From assembly GCF_000013225.1 (NCBI RefSeq), contig NC_007776.1, positions 143,277 to 207,276 of the forward strand: a stretch of 64,000 bases of DNA. The letters run 5' to 3'. Below are positions 26,135 to 34,198 of this stretch, one piece after another; position 1 is the first letter of the stretch, and each line of letters begins with the position of its first letter. The translations under genes were made by a program, and so were the position numbers. Below the pieces are notes generated by a model, which was given only the letters and a program-made list of their open reading frames with translations, did no database searches and was not told the origin of the DNA. The stretch comes from Synechococcus sp. JA-2-3B'a(2-13). GTDB taxonomy: Bacteria > Cyanobacteriota > Cyanobacteriia > Thermostichales > Thermostichaceae.

Positions 26135-27784
26135 TTAGCTTTTTCTGCCCTCAGAGATAGGGATCCTGCTTCTCTTGAAGTCCTCTTCCTCTACCAAAAT
26201 TACCGGAATCGGGCTGGTTTCCAACACCGCTTGGGAAGTGGATCCCACCAAAACCTGCTCCCAGCCGCGGTGCCCCCGCTTGCCCATGACGATGTCGGTT
26301 ACCTGCCGCTCCTGAGCTAGGGTTACGATGGTCTCTGCCAAGGGCCCCGAGGCCAAGCAAAACTGGTGGCGAATATCCGCCAAAAGACGCTGGGTGAGTT
26401 GCCGCAACAGTTCTACCCCTTTCCCCTGCGGCTTATCGGTAACATGCAACACAATCACTTCCCCATCCACCCGCCGCGCCAAATCGGCCACCTTGCGCAG
26501 CACGGCTTCGGCCAAAGGGGAGGTGTCCACCGCTGCCAAAAAGCTCACCTTGCCCTGGCTGCCTACCTTGGTGGGATCCACCTCTCCTTTTTCCAAAAGC
26601 CGGGGGGCGCAAACCTGGGTCAGCCAAGCGCCCAGGGGAGCGGTAACCAGAATTGACAAAGCCGCCAAGGCCAAAATGATCTCCCCACCGGGGATCCCTT
26701 GGGCCAAAGGGATCCCACCAATAGCCGCCTGCACCGTCGCCTTGGCCATGTTGCCCGGTAGCAAAAACAGCCGCTCCCGCCCGTTCCAATTGCTTCCCAG
26801 AGTGGAAAGCCACCAACCCAGGCCCCGCCCTAGCAGCAGGCTCAGGGTTAAGAGCAGCAAGCCCGGCCAAAACACGGATCCTAGCACCCCCAGATCCAGC
26901 GACGCTCCCAGTAGCACAAACAACACGATCTCCGCCACCGTCCAGAGGGCATCGAACCCACCCCGCAGCCGCCGCGCCAAAGGGGCATCCAGCTCAATCA
27001 GAAAAAACCCCATGGCCATCACCGCCAGATAGCCGGAAAAATAGGGCCACACCTGCGGCGCCAGCACCAAGCCCAAGGCCATGCAGGCAGCCAGCAGCAC
27101 TTCCTGCACGCTGTTGCGAGTCCAGTTTTGTTGGGTTAGCAGCGACACCAGAACCCGCGCCCCCAGGTAGCCTACAGCCACGCCCAGCAGGATCTCCATC
27201 ACCACCTGGAACGGCAGCCACTGCAGCGGCGACAGCTCCAGGCTTCCCAAGCGAACGCTCGCGGCGGATCCTTGGCCCAAAAAGCTGAGCAGCAGGCTAA
27301 ACCCCAACAACAGCAGTACGTCGGAAAGGGCGCTGCCGGTCAAAATGGCATCCGGGATCCCTTTGGTTACTCCCCAGCCCAAACTCTTGAGGCGCAACAT
27401 CCCCGGCACGATCACAGCCGGCGACTCTGCCCCGATCACACAGCCCAGCAGCAAACCGGTAGGCCAGTCCAACCCCAGGATCCAGGTGCTCAACAGGGCC
27501 ACCGCCACCGCCTCGCAGGCTGCCGGCAAAAACCCCAGCCGCAACGCCACGGATCCCTGCTGGGCCAGCTTCTCCCGATCCAGCCCCAGGCCCGCCTTCA
27601 TCAAAATGATCATCACCGCCACCACCCGCAGATCCCCCGCCGCTGCCAGCACCTCCGGGGATAGGACATCTCCCAGCAAGATCCCCACGAGGATCATCCC
27701 CAGCAGGGGGGGCATCCCCAACCGACCCACGATTTGGCCGACAAAAAAGCCCATCACCAAGATCCACAGCCAACTGCCCAGCAT
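26135..27784 (-). CDS. Cation:proton antiporter with C-terminal universal stress domain
   Basis: A 549-residue membrane protein. Residues 1-400 are a CPA-type Na+(K+)/H+ exchanger with about 12-13 helices, including FVGQIVGRLGMPPLLGMILVG and the acidic GCVIGAESPAVIVPG, where the nearby glutamate probably takes the role of the ion-site carboxylate. Residues 410-540 form a universal-stress-protein domain (KVSFLAAVDTSPLAEAVL, then GKRGHRGWEQVLVGSTSQAV, the nucleotide-binding G-x2-G-x9-G-S/T motif). Start ATG 27784 is one codon after a GTG; GAGG is upstream. Fusion suggests ATP or nucleotide control of exchange. It leads the minus-strand ion group. Confidence 0.85.
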   Translation of the reverse strand: MLGSWLWILVMGFFVGQIVGRLGMPPLLGMILVGILLGDVLSPEVLAAAGDLRVVAVMIILMKAGLGLDREKLAQQGSVALRLGFLPAACEAVAVALLSTWILGLDWPTGLLLGCVIGAESPAVIVPGMLRLKSLGWGVTKGIPDAILTGSALSDVLLLLGFSLLLSFLGQGSAASVRLGSLELSPLQWLPFQVVMEILLGVAVGYLGARVLVSLLTQQNWTRNSVQEVLLAACMALGLVLAPQVWPYFSGYLAVMAMGFFLIELDAPLARRLRGGFDALWTVAEIVLFVLLGASLDLGVLGSVFWPGLLLLTLSLLLGRGLGWWLSTLGSNWNGRERLFLLPGNMAKATVQAAIGGIPLAQGIPGGEIILALAALSILVTAPLGAWLTQVCAPRLLEKGEVDPTKVGSQGKVSFLAAVDTSPLAEAVLRKVADLARRVDGEVIVLHVTDKPQGKGVELLRQLTQRLLADIRHQFCLASGPLAETIVTLAQERQVTDIVMGKRGHRGWEQVLVGSTSQAVLETSPIPVILVEEEDFKRSRIPISEGRKS

Positions 27785-28081
27785 CACCAGATCCTCATCT
27801 CCTTGTCGTCAGGGTGTTGAAGGGCAGCCCAGGGAGAAAAAGCCATCCGCGTCAGGAGTGGGAGCACCATCGCGTCCGCAGGGTGGGGCCTCAAACAAAG
27901 CCAAAGACCCCTACCCCCTGGACTTGCCCAGAAGTGTAGGAGTCATCAGCCTCAGCTTTTGAGGTTAGAACCCTCTTCCTCTATAGAAAAATTCCAAGTG
28001 AGGCGGTTGCGGCGAACTCCATCGCCGGTTGCCGGAGCACTACTCGAAAGCTGACCGGCAACTTACTTGGCACCTAAGATA

Positions 28082-28723
28082 TCACGCTTTGTCTTCCACT
28101 GCAATTAAGCGATAGGGGTGATCGGGACACCCAATAGAGCGATAGAAATCGCTGCACACATTGTGGGTGAGGCGGTCACTCATACCCCGGGTTACCTGCT
28201 GCACCACTTGACGGGCCACCCGATAAACCAACTTGCGGGGCAAAACCTGCAAAAACCTGGGCAAAGCCAGCCCAATCTCCAGATGAAGAGACCAGTGAAC
28301 ACGAGTTGTGGGCAGGTCTTTCAGGGATCCCTGTAGCTCCTCCAGCCGGAAATCGGCTTGGCAGCTGACCCGGTAAGGCATTCCTTCATCGCCGGGCAAC
28401 TCAATCGAGGTCAGACAAAACCGGTAATCTTTATCCGGCCAGATCTTGACCCCAAAACTGGGCTCCAGCTCAAACCCCAGCCCGCCCATGCGGAAAAACT
28501 GCAACCTGTAAGTCTCGGCAGACAAAGCTTCCACCTGCAACGGCCTAAAGCACCGCTGGATCCACTGGGCATGGCCTCTCAGGTAACGGGCCAAGGTCTC
28601 CCGATCGGTTTCCAGATCCACTTGGCCACAGCGCGCGGCTCGTAAATCCAGGTGGGCTTTGTCCAGGGAGGGATCCCAAGAGGACGGAGAGGGATCTGCG
28701 GGAGCACCGCCTTCGGGGGACAT
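28082..28723 (-). CDS. DUF1997 family protein
   Basis: A 213-residue protein of the cyanobacteria/plastid DUF1997 family, unrelated in sequence to enzymes I know. Conserved parts are YLRGHAQWIQRCFRPLQVE, the LQFFRMGGLGFELEPSFGVK region (split: YRLQFFRMGGLGFELEP) and the C-terminal LVYRVARQVVQQVTRGMSDR. I start at ATG 28723, seven bases after the hisIE stop region, with GAAAGG upstream; an ATG at 28780 would overlap hisIE by 50 bp. It is probably co-transcribed with hisIE. The 297-bp gap downstream (27785-28081) holds nothing recognisable. Confidence 0.75.
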   Translation of the reverse strand: MSPEGGAPADPSPSSWDPSLDKAHLDLRAARCGQVDLETDRETLARYLRGHAQWIQRCFRPLQVEALSAETYRLQFFRMGGLGFELEPSFGVKIWPDKDYRFCLTSIELPGDEGMPYRVSCQADFRLEELQGSLKDLPTTRVHWSLHLEIGLALPRFLQVLPRKLVYRVARQVVQQVTRGMSDRLTHNVCSDFYRSIGCPDHPYRLIAVEDKA

Positions 28724-28730
28724 GGCCCTT

Positions 28731-29417
28731 TCACTTGGCGGAACGGCGGGCTTGGAGCTGGCGATAGACATCCCTAACATCTACCTGATAGTGAGCAAGG
28801 GCCACGAGGCAGTGGTACCAGAGGTCGGCCATCTCACGGGCCAAAGCCACGCGGTCTTGATCCTTAGCCGCCATCACCACCTCAGCCGTCTCCTCGCCAA
28901 GTTTCTTCAAAATGGCATTTTCCCCCTTGGCTAGCAAGCTGCTGGTGTAGGAATCGGGACGGGGATCCGCCTGGCGGGCTTTGACGACGGCAAACACCTG
29001 CGACAGGGTATCGGCTGCCGGAATGGGATCCCCTTGCAAAGGGCGGAAGAAGCAGCTCCGCGCCCCCGTGTGGCATGCCGCATCCCCCACCTGCTCCACC
29101 AGGATGACCAGCGCGTCGCCGTCGCAGTCGTAGCGGATTTGCTTGACCCACTGGACGTGGCCAGAAGTTTCCCCTTTGGGCCACAGCGCCTGCCGCGAGC
29201 GGCTCCAGAACCAGGTGCGGCCTGTTTCCAAAGTTTTTTGCAGGGACTCCCGGTTCATCCAGGCCATCATCAGCACCGTCCCATCCAGGTAGTCCTGCAC
29301 GATGGCCGGGATCAAACCCTGTTCGTTGTAGGTGAGGCTGCCTAACCAAGCCATCTCCTCCGGTGAAAGGGCTCTGGGGGACTGCCAAGAGAGGCCCGAG
29401 ATCACAGCAGCAGCCAT
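28731..29417 (-). CDS. hisIE: Bifunctional phosphoribosyl-AMP cyclohydrolase / phosphoribosyl-ATP pyrophosphatase
   Basis: A 228-residue enzyme of histidine biosynthesis catalysing steps two and three. The HisI domain has [25 protein letters not shown], and metal-binding [13 protein letters not shown] with [11 protein letters not shown]; the HisE domain (about residues 125-228) has [20 protein letters not shown], then [12 protein letters not shown]. Fusion is the usual bacterial form. ATG 29417 is preferred to a TTG at 29438. It is divergent from phnC, with 215 bp between. Confidence 0.93.
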   Translation of the reverse strand: MAAAVISGLSWQSPRALSPEEMAWLGSLTYNEQGLIPAIVQDYLDGTVLMMAWMNRESLQKTLETGRTWFWSRSRQALWPKGETSGHVQWVKQIRYDCDGDALVILVEQVGDAACHTGARSCFFRPLQGDPIPAADTLSQVFAVVKARQADPRPDSYTSSLLAKGENAILKKLGEETAEVVMAAKDQDRVALAREMADLWYHCLVALAHYQVDVRDVYRQLQARRSAK

Positions 29418-29557
29418 AAGGGTTTGGCAGAAAACCAATCGAGATTATTAGCAGGATAGCAGAGCAAGCTCTCCCAGGGGTACCTCCAAGAGCGCCCTCC
29501 AGGCCAAAGCCAGTTTCGAGAAGCCATTGAGAAGTCCTGCTGCCCAGGCCAGCAAAG

Positions 29558-29576
29558 CTTAACTTGGTTTTAACTT
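29558..29576 (+). promoter_or_regulatory. PHO-box-like direct repeat upstream of phnC
   Basis: CTTAACTT (29558-29565) and TTTAACTT (29569-29576) are separated by three bases, giving the 11-bp period and YTTAAYYT form of cyanobacterial PHO boxes bound by the SphR/PhoB response regulator. It is 57 bp before the phnC ATG. Expected to activate the phn operon under phosphate limitation. Confidence 0.6.
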
Positions 29577-29632
29577 CAGTATCAGGCCAATCTGCTAAGT
29601 TTGTTACCGGTTTTCCCGCCGTGAGGTAGCTT

Positions 29633-30424
29633 ATGCGCATCCAAGTCGAGAACCTTTGGGTTGCCTTCAAAAACAAGGTTGCCCTAAGGGAGGTTTACCT
29701 TGACCTATTTGGCGATGGAGCGCAGGTTGTGGCCTTGATCGGACCTTCGGGAGCAGGAAAGTCGACCTTTCTTAGGCTTTTGAAAGGGATGGTCAAGCTC
29801 AGCGGCGGAAAAGTTTGGGTTGATTCTCTTCCTCTCCATGAAGGCCAAAGGGATGCCCTGCAACAGCTGCGCAGGCGCACGGCCATGGTCTACCAGACCT
29901 TTCAACTCATCGGGCGCCTGACGGTTCTGGAAAACGTTCTTGTTGGGCGTCTGCCTCACATGAGTCCCATTCGGGGTCTTTTCAAGCACTTTTCTGTTCA
30001 GGATTTGGCCAAGGCGGAAAAGCTGCTGGAAGAGGTAGGGTTGCTAGAGCATGCCTGGCAAAGGGCCGACGCTCTCTCAGGGGGGCAGCAGCAGCGAGTG
30101 GGTATTGCTCGCGCCTTGATCCAGGAGCCAGCCCTGATTCTGGCCGACGAGCCCATTTCGGCTTTGGATCCTAAAAATGCAAAGGTAATTATGGAGCTGC
30201 TGCTGGGAGCGGTGCGCCGCCAGGGGATTCCGTTGCTGGTTACCCTGCACCACCTAGAAATGGTGCGCCATTACGCCGATCGAGTCGTTGCTTTCAAGGA
30301 GGGCCAGGTTTTCTTCAATGGGCCGCTTTCCGATTTTACCTCTGAAAAGGAAAAGGAGCTCTACTTTGGGGAGAAGGAAACCCACGAGGCAAGCGAATGG
30401 TTTTCCTCAACCTTGATGGTCTAA
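29633..30424 (+). CDS. phnC: Phosphonate ABC transporter ATP-binding protein PhnC
   Basis: A 263-residue ATPase energising phosphonate uptake. Walker A is GPSGAGKST, Q-loop region AMVYQTFQLIGRLTVLENVL, signature LSGGQQQRVGIARAL, Walker B LILADEPISALDP and H-loop LHHLEM. The segment NVLVGRLPHMSPIRGLF is typical of the PhnC family. It begins the phnCDEGHIJKLM run; a GTGAGG ribosome site and the PHO-box-like repeat at 29558 precede it. Length is normal. Confidence 0.93.
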   Translation: MRIQVENLWVAFKNKVALREVYLDLFGDGAQVVALIGPSGAGKSTFLRLLKGMVKLSGGKVWVDSLPLHEGQRDALQQLRRRTAMVYQTFQLIGRLTVLENVLVGRLPHMSPIRGLFKHFSVQDLAKAEKLLEEVGLLEHAWQRADALSGGQQQRVGIARALIQEPALILADEPISALDPKNAKVIMELLLGAVRRQGIPLLVTLHHLEMVRHYADRVVAFKEGQVFFNGPLSDFTSEKEKELYFGEKETHEASEWFSSTLMV

Positions 30425-30470
30425 CAAGATCCACCTTCAACCGCAAGTTAACTGCAAAGGAGAAAACCTT

Positions 30471-31367
30471 ATGCGGAGAAGAAAAATTCTGTTCCTTGCT
30501 GCCTTCCTCATGGGAATTTCCAGCTGGGTTCCAGGGCTGGCTCAGAAGCAAAACTGGCCCAAGGAGCTGGTGATTGCTGAAGTACCGGTGGAGAGTGCTG
30601 CCGATTACGAAGCTCGCTATGCTCCCTTTTTGGATTATCTCAAACAAAAACTGGGGATCCCCGTCCGCCTGTTTGTGGCCGGTGACTACACGGCGGTGAT
30701 GGTCTCCCAGGCACAAGGCCAAACTCACGTAGCTTTCTACGGCCCTGGCTCCTACGTAGATGCCATTGAAAAGGCCAACGCTCCCATTGAAGCGTTCGTG
30801 AAAGAGGACTCGCTGCGCTCGGGTACCGTTTATCACTCCTTGATACTTTCCAAGAAAGGCAGTGGCATCAAAACTCTAGAAGACGCCAAGGGCAAAGATT
30901 TTGCTTTCGTCGACCCAGAGAGCACCTCTGGCTTCAAGGTGCCCATGGCCTACTTCTGTCTTGAGGCCAAAATCAAGCCCAAGGAGTATTTCAAGCGGGT
31001 GGCTTTTGCTGGCACCCACGAGTCGGTCATCTTGGGGATAGCTCAGGGAACCATTCCCGTTGGTGTAACCTGGGATACCGGGATCAGCATTGCCACCAAC
31101 AAGGGGCAGATCAAAGGCATAGAGGACCTTGAGGTCATCTGGAGATCGGATCCCATTCCTTCCTCTCCCTGGGCCTACCGTAAAGATCTGCCAGAGGATC
31201 TCAAGGAGGCCTTGCGCACGGCCTATCTGGAGTACGAAAACACGCCGGAGGGTCAGAAATGGCTGGAGGCTCGTGGACTGAAGGGCTTTGAGCCGGCTAG
31301 CGACGCAGATTACGATCCCTTCCGCAAGGTCAACGATGCTCTTAAGAAACCTGAGTGCCAACTCTAG
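30471..31367 (+). CDS. phnD: Phosphonate-binding periplasmic protein PhnD
   Basis: A 298-residue solute-binding protein with a Sec signal peptide (LFLAAFLMGISSWVPGLAQ) and no lipobox cysteine. The mature protein has the phosphonate/phosphate-binding family pattern: LVIAEVPVESAADYEARYAPFLDYL at the start of lobe 1 (seen as AEVPVESAADYEARYAPFL), VAFYGPGSYVDA, and FAFVDPESTSGFKVPMAYF, with the STSG loop contacting the phosphonate. AAAGGAG precedes the ATG. Its end overlaps phnE by 32 bp. Confidence 0.92.
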   Translation: MRRRKILFLAAFLMGISSWVPGLAQKQNWPKELVIAEVPVESAADYEARYAPFLDYLKQKLGIPVRLFVAGDYTAVMVSQAQGQTHVAFYGPGSYVDAIEKANAPIEAFVKEDSLRSGTVYHSLILSKKGSGIKTLEDAKGKDFAFVDPESTSGFKVPMAYFCLEAKIKPKEYFKRVAFAGTHESVILGIAQGTIPVGVTWDTGISIATNKGQIKGIEDLEVIWRSDPIPSSPWAYRKDLPEDLKEALRTAYLEYENTPEGQKWLEARGLKGFEPASDADYDPFRKVNDALKKPECQL

Positions 31368-32154
31368 GAGACTTCCCCCCCTGCCAGCAGAGCTTAAGCG
31401 CAGGGAGCTGATCACGGTTGTGCTGTATGGGGGGGTTTTTCTCGCTCTCTTGCTGACGGCGGAGCCTGCCGGGATCTCGCCAGGAAAGTTGTTAGCTGGC
31501 TTGGGGAGGAGTGCGGCCTTCTTGGCTCGCTTCTTTCCTCCCAGCTTTTACTTCTTGCCCAACTTCCTTTACTCCCTGTTGCAAACCCTGATGATGGCCC
31601 TCTGGGGCACCTTCCTGGCCACTTTTCTCACGGTTCCCTTGGCCTTCCTGGGATCCAGAAATGTCATGCGTTCCCCTGCGGTTTACCTGCTTGTGCGCGG
31701 GCTCATGGATGTCCTCAGGGGGCTCAATGAACTGGTCTTGGCATTGGTTTTTGTGGCCGCAATTGGCCTAGGACCCTTGCCAGGGATCCTAGCTTTGACC
31801 CTGCACACGGCGGGTGTGGCAGGCAAGCTCCTCTCGGAGGCCATCGAGACAGTAGATATGAAGCAGGTGGAGGCGGTAGAGGCTACAGGTTCCCACCCTC
31901 TCCTGGTTATCGCCTATGGCTTCTGGCCACAAGTGGCTCCTGCCTTTTACTCCAGTACTCTCTACCTTTTTGAGGTTAACGTGCGCTCGGCAACGGTCTT
32001 GGGCTTGGTGGGGGCAGGGGGCATTGGGTTTGATTTGATGCAGACCATACGAGCCTTTCGCTTTCAAGATGCGGCCACGGTCGTTCTGCTGATTCTGCTA
32101 GCTGTATTTACAATTGACAAAGTTTCGGCGCGGATCCGCCAGACCCTGATTTAG
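31336..32154 (+). CDS. phnE: Phosphonate ABC transporter permease PhnE
   Basis: A 272-residue inner-membrane permease with about six helices. NFLYSLLQTLMMALWGTFLA and the EAA loop EAVEATGSHPLLVIAYGFWP fit PhnE, as does LFEVNVRSATVLGLVGAGGIGF after it. I start at ATG 31336, inside the phnD 3' end; the true start could be slightly downstream, since an AGGAG site lies right after the phnD stop but no ATG follows it. It ends nine bases before phnG. Confidence 0.88.
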   Translation: MLLRNLSANSRRLPPLPAELKRRELITVVLYGGVFLALLLTAEPAGISPGKLLAGLGRSAAFLARFFPPSFYFLPNFLYSLLQTLMMALWGTFLATFLTVPLAFLGSRNVMRSPAVYLLVRGLMDVLRGLNELVLALVFVAAIGLGPLPGILALTLHTAGVAGKLLSEAIETVDMKQVEAVEATGSHPLLVIAYGFWPQVAPAFYSSTLYLFEVNVRSATVLGLVGAGGIGFDLMQTIRAFRFQDAATVVLLILLAVFTIDKVSARIRQTLI

Positions 32155-32163
32155 GAGGCTGGG

Positions 32164-32583
32164 ATGCAGCCCCTAGAGATGCTAGAGCTGTTGCAGGAGG
32201 CCCCCGAGAAGGAGGTGCTGGCTTTGGCGCGGGAGGTCAGGCCTGCTCTGGGATCCAGCCAAAAGCTCAGGGAAGGGGCAGGGCTGCTGGCGCTCCCCTT
32301 TGAGGACTCCCGCACGGGGACGCCCTTCTACGTGGGAGAAGTGCTGGTCTACGAGGTCTGGCTGCGCTTTCCAAAAAAGGGAGTAGAAGGATACGGGATG
32401 GTGCTGGGGGAAAAGCCGCGTCTGGCGCGCGCCCTGGCCTACCTAGACGCCGCTCTGCAGGCGGGAATTGCTGTGGAGAAGATCCAGGCTTTGGCGCTAG
32501 CGGCTCAGAAGGATCTTCAAGAAGAAGACGAGCGCCTCTGGCGCAAGGTAGCTGCAACTCGCCTGGAGGTGGAGACTCTGTGA
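32164..32583 (+). CDS. phnG: C-P lyase subunit PhnG
   Basis: A 139-residue component of the PhnGHIJ carbon-phosphorus lyase core complex, which with PhnI, PhnH and PhnL forms alpha-D-ribose 1-methylphosphonate 5-triphosphate from ATP and phosphonate. VGEVLVYEVWLRFPKKGVEGYGMVLG corresponds to the conserved centre (seen as GEVLVYEVWL and GYGMVLGEKP), followed by an alpha-helical end. TTAGGAGG precedes ATG 32164. The stop overlaps the phnH GTG start by 4 bp. Confidence 0.88.
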   Translation: MQPLEMLELLQEAPEKEVLALAREVRPALGSSQKLREGAGLLALPFEDSRTGTPFYVGEVLVYEVWLRFPKKGVEGYGMVLGEKPRLARALAYLDAALQAGIAVEKIQALALAAQKDLQEEDERLWRKVAATRLEVETL

Positions 32584-33161
32584 GCCTGGGGATGTCCAAA
32601 GCCTACGGCCCCACACCGGGACTGGCAGAAAAGCAAAGCCAGCAGGTCTTCCGGGCGTTGGTTAGGGCGTTGAGCTACCCTGGCCGTCTGGAGAGCTTTC
32701 CCGCTCGCTCCCTTCGCCAAGCCTTTCGCCTCATTGGGCTGACGCTGGTGGATGGCAATGTAGGGGTTTGGGCGCCAAGCTGGCTGCTGTCGGATTTGCG
32801 TGGGCAGGATCCCCGGCCTGTGGCTTTGGAGGCTGCTGACTTTGTCTTTGCCGAGCAGCTGGAGAGTTTGCCCGCTGGCCCAGACAGCCTTTTGGCTCTC
32901 AAAAGAGGCACCCACCTTGAGCCTGAAGCGGGAGCGACCCTTATCCTGGGGGCCCCCTTGGGCCGGGGATCCCCTGTGTTGCTCAGAGGGCCCGGCATAG
33001 CTGGGGAGATCCAGTTGGCTGTAGGCTTGCCCTCTCTGTTTTGGCAGCTGCGCTCCCAGATCCTGGCCTACCCGCTGGGAGTGGACATCCTGTTAACTGA
33101 CGGCCCCCAAGTGGTAGGCTTACCCCGAAGCGTGGAGGTGGGTGGATGGGCTATGTCGTAG
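32580..33161 (+). CDS. phnH: C-P lyase subunit PhnH
   Basis: A 193-residue PhnH. It has a PLP-transferase-like fold without PLP and is part of the core complex. Conserved parts include SQQVFRALVRALSYPGRLES near the N-terminus, LTLVDGNVGVW and the C-terminal FPLGVDILLTDG-like segment, here YPLGVDILLTDGPQVVGLPR. The GTG start overlaps the phnG stop (GTGA); an ATG 12 bases later is an alternative. The gene overlaps phnI by 16 bp. Confidence 0.87.
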   Translation: MSLGMSKAYGPTPGLAEKQSQQVFRALVRALSYPGRLESFPARSLRQAFRLIGLTLVDGNVGVWAPSWLLSDLRGQDPRPVALEAADFVFAEQLESLPAGPDSLLALKRGTHLEPEAGATLILGAPLGRGSPVLLRGPGIAGEIQLAVGLPSLFWQLRSQILAYPLGVDILLTDGPQVVGLPRSVEVGGWAMS

Positions 33162-34198
33162 CGCGGGGCAGCCAAGAGGCCATTCTCAATGCCGAGGCCC
33201 TTTTTCGCGAGCTGTTGTCAGCGGCAGAAGCCAAAAGCAGGCGAGGCCGGACAAAGCAGCTGGCTGGGCTGCCCTATCTCCTGGATCATGTGATGGCAGA
33301 GGCGGGGCTGTGGGCTCCGGAGCTGGCGGCCACTGCCCTTGTGCAGACAGGGGGGGACCTCTACGAGGCCCTGCTGCTTCTGAGAGCACACCGGACTACT
33401 CTCCCTCGCCTAGGGAAAGCCCAGCTGCAGAAAAAGGAAGATCTCCTGCTGGTGCGTCGGCTTTCCTCGGCTTTCAAGAGCATTCCCGGCGGCCAGGTCT
33501 TGGGGCCCACCCTAGACTACAGCCTGCGTCTTTTGGGCTTTTCTGAAAGCCCCCCGCTAGAGCCGGCGGCCGTGGCTGCTGCCCAGCACTATCCTTCTGT
33601 GCGCAGCTGGCTGAGGGAGCAAGGTCTGCTGGAAGAAGATCCCACGGCAGAGCAGCAAGCCAGTAGCCCTGCTCCAGGGGAAGAGATTCCCGACTTGACG
33701 CGGCAGCCACTGCTGTTTCCAGCGCCGCGGGCCCACCGCCTGCAAGCTTTGGCCAGGGGAGATACGGGGGGACTTCTGGCTCTGGCCTACAGCGCCATGC
33801 GCGCCTACAACGTCCACACCCACCCAACGGTTGCCGAGTTGGGCGTGGGCTATCTCGAGGTACGCGCCTTTCATCCTGTGCGGGGGGGAAGCTTTCGCCT
33901 GGGGCGGATCCGCCTGGTCTTTACTGAGGTGGTGGGACACGGAGAAAAAGGATACCGCTTGGGCTTTGCCGCTAGCCTGGGTTGGAACGAGGGGCGGGCC
34001 ATCGCTGGCGCCATGCTGGATTTGGAAATGGATCGCCCCAGCCATCCGGCTCGCAGCGAGGAGTTTGTCCTGGTGCATACGGATCCCGTGGAGGCCTCCG
34101 GCTTTGCCCTCCACTACAAGCTACCCCACTACGTAACCTTTCTCAGCAACTGGATGAGCCACTTCCAAAAGGAGGCCTCCCTTGAAACCCAAGCATAG
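33146..34198 (+). CDS. phnI: C-P lyase subunit PhnI
   Basis: A 350-residue PhnI, the nucleosidase-like subunit that displaces adenine from ATP with phosphonate. MGYVVARGSQEAILNAEAL is the family N-terminus; RRLSSAFKSIPGGQVLGPTL, MRAYNVHTHPTVAELGVGYL and HTDPVEASGFALHYKLPHYV (within conserved blocks) follow in normal order. GGAGGTGGGTGG upstream serves as ribosome site. It overlaps phnH by 16 bp and phnJ by 17 bp, indicating tight translational coupling. Confidence 0.92.
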   Translation: MGYVVARGSQEAILNAEALFRELLSAAEAKSRRGRTKQLAGLPYLLDHVMAEAGLWAPELAATALVQTGGDLYEALLLLRAHRTTLPRLGKAQLQKKEDLLLVRRLSSAFKSIPGGQVLGPTLDYSLRLLGFSESPPLEPAAVAAAQHYPSVRSWLREQGLLEEDPTAEQQASSPAPGEEIPDLTRQPLLFPAPRAHRLQALARGDTGGLLALAYSAMRAYNVHTHPTVAELGVGYLEVRAFHPVRGGSFRLGRIRLVFTEVVGHGEKGYRLGFAASLGWNEGRAIAGAMLDLEMDRPSHPARSEEFVLVHTDPVEASGFALHYKLPHYVTFLSNWMSHFQKEASLETQA

